NCBI RefSeq assembly: GCF_009831455.1
Contig: NZ_WOWO01000004.1
Location: 248,001 to 312,000 of the forward strand
Reading direction: 5' to 3'
DNA from: Salinirussus salinus
GTDB taxonomy: Archaea; Halobacteriota; Halobacteria; Halobacteriales; Haloarculaceae
Length of the DNA stretch: 64,000 bases
Part shown: positions 61,101-64,000 of the stretch, in pieces
Layout of the letters: each line of letters starts with the position of its first letter
How positions within the stretch are numbered: position 1 is the stretch's first letter
Notes under the pieces: model-generated
What the model was told of the DNA's origin: nothing
Seen by the model: the letters and a program-made list of their open reading frames with translations, nothing else
The model's database searches: none
Program-made: the position numbers and the translations under genes

Positions 61101-61402
61101 TGCCGACGGTGAGCGTCAGACTCTCCGAGGAGGAAAAGCAGCGGCTGGAGGACGCGGCCGAGCTGTTCGGGCAGGACCGCAGCAGCACCCTCCGGCAGGC
61201 GATGGCCGAGGGCATCAAGACGCTACGGACCCACCACGCGGTCGAGCGCTACCAGGCCGGCGACGTTTCGGTCACGGAGGCTGCCCGGTTGGCCGACGTG
61301 ACGGTTGGGGAGTGGCTCGAACTCGCGCACGACCGCGGGCTCACGACCCAACTCGACCCCACGGACCTCGAGTTCGACGCCGAGCGCGCCCGCGAGCTAT
61401 GA
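61100..61402 (+). CDS. UPF0175-like antitoxin
   Basis: A 100-residue protein with an N-terminal ribbon-helix-helix (TVSVRLSEEEKQRLEDAAEL, then SSTLRQAMAEGI) and a C-terminal UPF0175-like part with HAVERYQAGDVSVTEAARLA and WLELAHDRG. It should bind DNA and its toxin. ATGA overlap with the downstream PIN gene shows coupling. Phased repeats lie immediately upstream. Confidence 0.83.
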   Translation: MPTVSVRLSEEEKQRLEDAAELFGQDRSSTLRQAMAEGIKTLRTHHAVERYQAGDVSVTEAARLADVTVGEWLELAHDRGLTTQLDPTDLEFDAERAREL

Positions 61403-61902
61403 TCCTCGTCGGACCGACGGTCCTGTACGACCTCGGGATGGTCGGCGAACTCGAGCTGCTGGGCGCCTTCGACGGCGACCTCGTCGTTCCGGAGGCGGCC
61501 GCCGCGGCGGTCGACGTCGAGCCCGCCCGGACCAACGTCGCGCGGTTTCTCGCGGAGGCCGAGGTCGCCACCGAGGTCGACGCCGGGGGCTTCGAGGCCG
61601 ACGCACAGGCGCTGCTCGGTGTGGACTCGCTGACAGTCGACGCCGCCCTCGTCGCGGCCGTGCTCGCGGCCCGGGACCGCGGCGAGGAGGTCGCTCTCGT
61701 TTCCGACGACCGCCGGCTCAGAGCCGTCGCCGACGGGCTCGGGGCGACGGTCACCGGGACGTTCGGGACGGTGGCCCGCGCCGCCAGCGAGGACAAGTAC
61801 TTCCCGGCGAGCCAGGCCAAACGTGTGATCCGTCGGACCGACAGTCACGGCCTCCAGATGACCGGGCGACTGCGGGAGCGGGCGGTCGGCGAGGTCGACT
61901 GA
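61399..61902 (+). CDS. PIN-like (DUF3368-type) toxin partner lacking the first acidic residue
   Basis: A 167-residue protein that matches a DUF3368/PIN domain. The usual N-terminal strand with Asp or Asn before Thr/Ser reads ILVGPTVLYDL here, so the first metal ligand is Gly. The others are present: VVPEAAAAAV (Glu), LTVDAALVAAVLAARDRG (Asp) and ALVSDDRRLRAVADGLG (Asp). Asp in LYDL might substitute. The C-terminal extension after residue about 130 (EDKYFPASQAKRV...) is unusual. It is coupled to the UPF0175-like gene by ATGA. It may be a weak, inactive or differently coordinated nuclease. Confidence 0.78.
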   Translation: MILVGPTVLYDLGMVGELELLGAFDGDLVVPEAAAAAVDVEPARTNVARFLAEAEVATEVDAGGFEADAQALLGVDSLTVDAALVAAVLAARDRGEEVALVSDDRRLRAVADGLGATVTGTFGTVARAASEDKYFPASQAKRVIRRTDSHGLQMTGRLRERAVGEVD

Positions 61903-61923
61903 TACCCTCGAAGGAAAGGTGGC

Positions 61924-63225
61924 TCAGGGGCTCAGCCGCTGGCGGTCCCGCGGGAAGATGACCGCCTCCCGGATGTTCTCCAGCCCGAGCATCGTCATCA
62001 CGAGCCGCTCGGCGCCCAGCCCCCAGCCGGCGTGGGGCGGCATTCCGTAGCGGAACATCTTGGTGTAGTACTCGAAGGCCTCGGGTTCGAGGCCCTGCTG
62101 TTCGAACCCCTCGATCAGGTGCTCGTAGCGGTGTTCGCGCTGGCCCCCGGAGACCAGCTCCAGGGAGGGGTGCATCAGGTCGAAGCCCGTCGACAGCTCG
62201 GGGTCGTCGTCGTGGTCCTTGATGTAGAACGGCTTGACCTCGCTTGGCCAGTCGGTGACGAAGTAGTGGCGGCCGACGTCCTCGCCCAGCGCGTGCTCGG
62301 CCTCCGTCGAGAGGTCGTCGCCCCAGACCAGCTGCTCGTCGAGTTTGCCGGTGGCGTTGACCCGCTCGATGGCCTCCTGGTAGCTCAGCCGGGGGAAGTC
62401 GGCCTCCGGAACGGAGAAGTCCTCGAGTCCGAGCGTCTCCAACTCCTCGGCGCAGTTCTCGGCGACGCCCTCGTAGGCCGCCCGGACGACTGCCTCGCAG
62501 GCGTCCATCGCGTCGGTGTGGTCGTAGAAGGCCGACTCGAAGTCGATGCTCGTCGCCTCGTTGAGGTGGCGGGGGGTGTTGTGCTCCTCGGCGCGGAAGA
62601 TCGGGCCGACCTCGAAGACCCGCTCCAGGCCGGAGCCGACCATCAGCTGCTTGAACAGCTGGGGGCTCTGGTTCATGAACGCCTCCCGGCCGAAGTAGGT
62701 GACCGGGAACAGCTCCGTCCCGCCCTCGGTGCCGGTAGCGACGATCTTTGGGGTGTTGATCTCCGTACAACCCAGGTCGCGGAACTGCTCGCGGACCGCC
62801 CGGAGCATCTCCGCGCGGATCTGGAAGATGGCCTTGACCTCCTCCTTGCGGAGGTCGAGCGTCCGGTTGTCGAGCCGGGTCGAGAGGTCGGCGTCGACCT
62901 TCCCCGAGGGGTCCAGCGGTAGTTCGGGGTCGGCCTCTGCGACCACCTCCAGCGAGTCGGGGACGACCTCGACGCCGGTGGGGGCCCGCTCTTCTTCCTC
63001 GACCGTGCCCTCCACGCGAACGACGCTCTCGCGGTGGACGCTCAGTCCAGTGTCGACGAGGTCGTCGTCCATCTCGTCTTTCTCGAATTTCACCTGGATC
63101 TTGCCCGACTTGTCCCGGAGGATGAGGAAGGCGATGCCGCCCAGGTCCCGGACCTCGTGGACCCAGCCGGCGACGGTCGCGTCCGTGCCGGGCTCGGCGT
63201 CGGCTGCGTAGGTGCGGTCGTCCAT
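61924..63225 (-). CDS. aspS: Aspartate--tRNA ligase (archaeal type)
   Basis: A 433-residue class II aspartyl-tRNA synthetase. An N-terminal OB-fold ([20 protein letters not shown]) binds the anticodon; the catalytic domain carries motif 2 ([20 protein letters not shown]) and motif 3 ([16 protein letters not shown]). The archaeal short form lacks the bacterial insertion domain; such enzymes are often non-discriminating for Asp/Asn tRNA, which I cannot decide here. TATA-like CCTTAAGT about 27 bases before the ATG at 63225. Confidence 0.95.
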   Translation of the reverse strand: MDDRTYAADAEPGTDATVAGWVHEVRDLGGIAFLILRDKSGKIQVKFEKDEMDDDLVDTGLSVHRESVVRVEGTVEEEERAPTGVEVVPDSLEVVAEADPELPLDPSGKVDADLSTRLDNRTLDLRKEEVKAIFQIRAEMLRAVREQFRDLGCTEINTPKIVATGTEGGTELFPVTYFGREAFMNQSPQLFKQLMVGSGLERVFEVGPIFRAEEHNTPRHLNEATSIDFESAFYDHTDAMDACEAVVRAAYEGVAENCAEELETLGLEDFSVPEADFPRLSYQEAIERVNATGKLDEQLVWGDDLSTEAEHALGEDVGRHYFVTDWPSEVKPFYIKDHDDDPELSTGFDLMHPSLELVSGGQREHRYEHLIEGFEQQGLEPEAFEYYTKMFRYGMPPHAGWGLGAERLVMTMLGLENIREAVIFPRDRQRLSP

Positions 63226-63365
63226 GGACGCGGGTGAGGGCGGCCCGGACTTAAGGCCAGTCTTTGTGACTCGGTAGAGCGCGTCCGGCCGTGGCTCGCG
63301 ACCCCGTTCCTGTCTGCTGACACCAGAACCGGACCTTTAACTACCACATCGGCGAATCCCGGGGT

Positions 63366-63776
63366 ATGTACCAGGTACTGGTGCCCATCGACGACAACGT
63401 CGAGCGCGGCCTGTCACAGGCGGAGTTCGTCGCAAACCTCCCGCGGGCGAACGAGGAGGTCAAGGCGACGCTGACCCACGTCCTCCAGACCGAGGGTGCG
63501 GACCTTCCCGAGCCGATGGCCACGCCCTCCCGGGTCAGAGCCGTTCGAGAGGCGCGTGACTCCCTCCAGGATGCGGGCGTCAAAACGGAGATCCGCGAGG
63601 CCGACGTCCCGCCCGCGGAGGGGATCCGCGAGCTGGCCGAGAACATCGACGCCGACCTCATCGCGATGGGCGGGCGCAAGCGCAGCCCCGCCGGCAAGGT
63701 CCTCTTCGGCAGCGTCACCCAGTCCGTCCTCCTGAACACCAACCGCGCGGTCGCCGTCACCGGCCGCCGGGAGTGA
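63366..63776 (+). CDS. Universal stress protein (UspA) family
   Basis: A 136-residue UspA-fold protein. The nucleotide-binding signature is IDADLIAMGGRKRSPAGKVLFGSVTQSVL (given in parts: DLIAMGGRKRSPAGKV and LFGSVTQSVLLN), of the ATP-binding type G-x2-G-x9-G-S. The N-terminal strand YQVLVPIDDNVERG is typical. Acts in stress response through ATP binding or partner proteins. Divergent from aspS. Confidence 0.92.
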   Translation: MYQVLVPIDDNVERGLSQAEFVANLPRANEEVKATLTHVLQTEGADLPEPMATPSRVRAVREARDSLQDAGVKTEIREADVPPAEGIRELAENIDADLIAMGGRKRSPAGKVLFGSVTQSVLLNTNRAVAVTGRRE

Positions 63777-63807
63777 GCGGCCCCGCGACTTTTCGGCTGC
63801 GAACGGC

Positions 63808-64000
63808 TCAGAGCCGGCGCCGGCCCTCTGCACCGACGGCCGCGGCGTAGCCGGAGAGCAACGGCAACAGGTCGGTCCCTCCGGCGTCGAACCCGCCGAA
63901 CAGCGCCGCCATGTCCTCGACGGCCCCGCCCAGCCCCGCGCTCCGGAGGTCCGCCGGCGTGGTCCGCGGCGTGTAGGCCAGCCGGCCGACGAAGTCCTCG
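63808..64000 (-). CDS. C-terminal fragment of an unidentified gene
   Basis: The last 63 codons of a frame that enters from the right edge. It reads EDFVGRLAYTPRTTPADLRS, then GLGGAVEDMAALFGGFDAGG, and ends GAEGRRRL at the TGA near 63808. I do not recognise the family; the segment is Ala/Gly/Leu-rich and helical. It is convergent with uspA. Confidence 0.55.
   Translation of the reverse strand, partial: EDFVGRLAYTPRTTPADLRSAGLGGAVEDMAALFGGFDAGGTDLLPLLSGYAAAVGAEGRRRL

Overview
The window is chromosomal DNA of a haloarchaeon (class Halobacteria). The evidence is very high G+C, strongly acidic proteins, many genes with a TATA-like element about 25-30 bases before the start codon and almost no leader, archaeal-only genes (proteasome-activating nucleotidase, pantoate kinase with 4-phosphopantoate-beta-alanine ligase, GMP synthase subunit A), and an intron-containing elongator tRNA-Met. 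No rRNA genes, CRISPR arrays, transposases or integrases were seen. Most of the window is ordinary core metabolism packed tightly on both strands.

Layout. 1-10 kb: start of guaA, iron alcohol dehydrogenase, methylmalonate-semialdehyde dehydrogenase, GNAT, gamma-glutamyltransferase, ornithine-cyclodeaminase-like enzyme, an HNH-like zinc protein, two tandem crotonases, DUF192 and a Tat lipoprotein. 10-20 kb: isopropylmalate/citramalate synthase, a TetR-MATE efflux operon with a visible operator, alpha/beta hydrolase, a VapBC pair, carbamoylase, gamma carbonic anhydrase, MFS and CoA transferase. 20-30 kb: gpmI-truA, S9 peptidase, M28 peptidase, amidase and PepF. 30-40 kb: acyl-CoA and carboxylic-acid catabolism, with a Cat1-type CoA transferase plus MaoC operon, a citryl-CoA-lyase-like protein, acyl-CoA dehydrogenase, MmgE/PrpD, and a thiolase-like/DUF35 pair. 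40-50 kb: M20 peptidase, amidase, ribbon-helix-helix protein, lipoate-ligase-like protein, a 2-oxoacid dehydrogenase E1a-E1b-E2 operon without E3, an accessory patch beside tRNA-Met, sufU and PAN. 50-64 kb: M29 aminopeptidase, a TetR/DUF4188/SHOCT operon, a Brp/Blh-like carotenoid enzyme, thi4, cysE with an upstream leader, the two archaeal CoA-biosynthesis enzymes flanking a membrane protein, an UPF0175/PIN pair, aspS, uspA and an unidentified partial gene.

Two non-coding signals stand out. (1) Upstream of cysE is a 23-codon open frame ending in four consecutive Cys codons. It is followed by two mutually exclusive hairpins and preceded by a promoter-like element placed for leaderless translation, which is the architecture of a cysteine-sensing attenuator. 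(2) A structured 207-285 nt element occurs three times (7.1-7.3, 20.7-20.9, 28.6-28.9 kb). It has a nearly invariant 46-nt core, a closing stem whose sequence differs between copies while pairing is kept, and a 3' end always about 97-103 nt before a codirectional start codon.

Smaller signals include three 10-bp-phased direct repeats before the UPF0175 antitoxin, inverted-repeat operators at several regulator genes, direct and inverted copies of the tRNA-Met 3' end next to a low-G+C orphan regulator, and a ripABC-like set for an itaconate-type C5 acid. Functions come from recognising motifs by eye; no searches were run.
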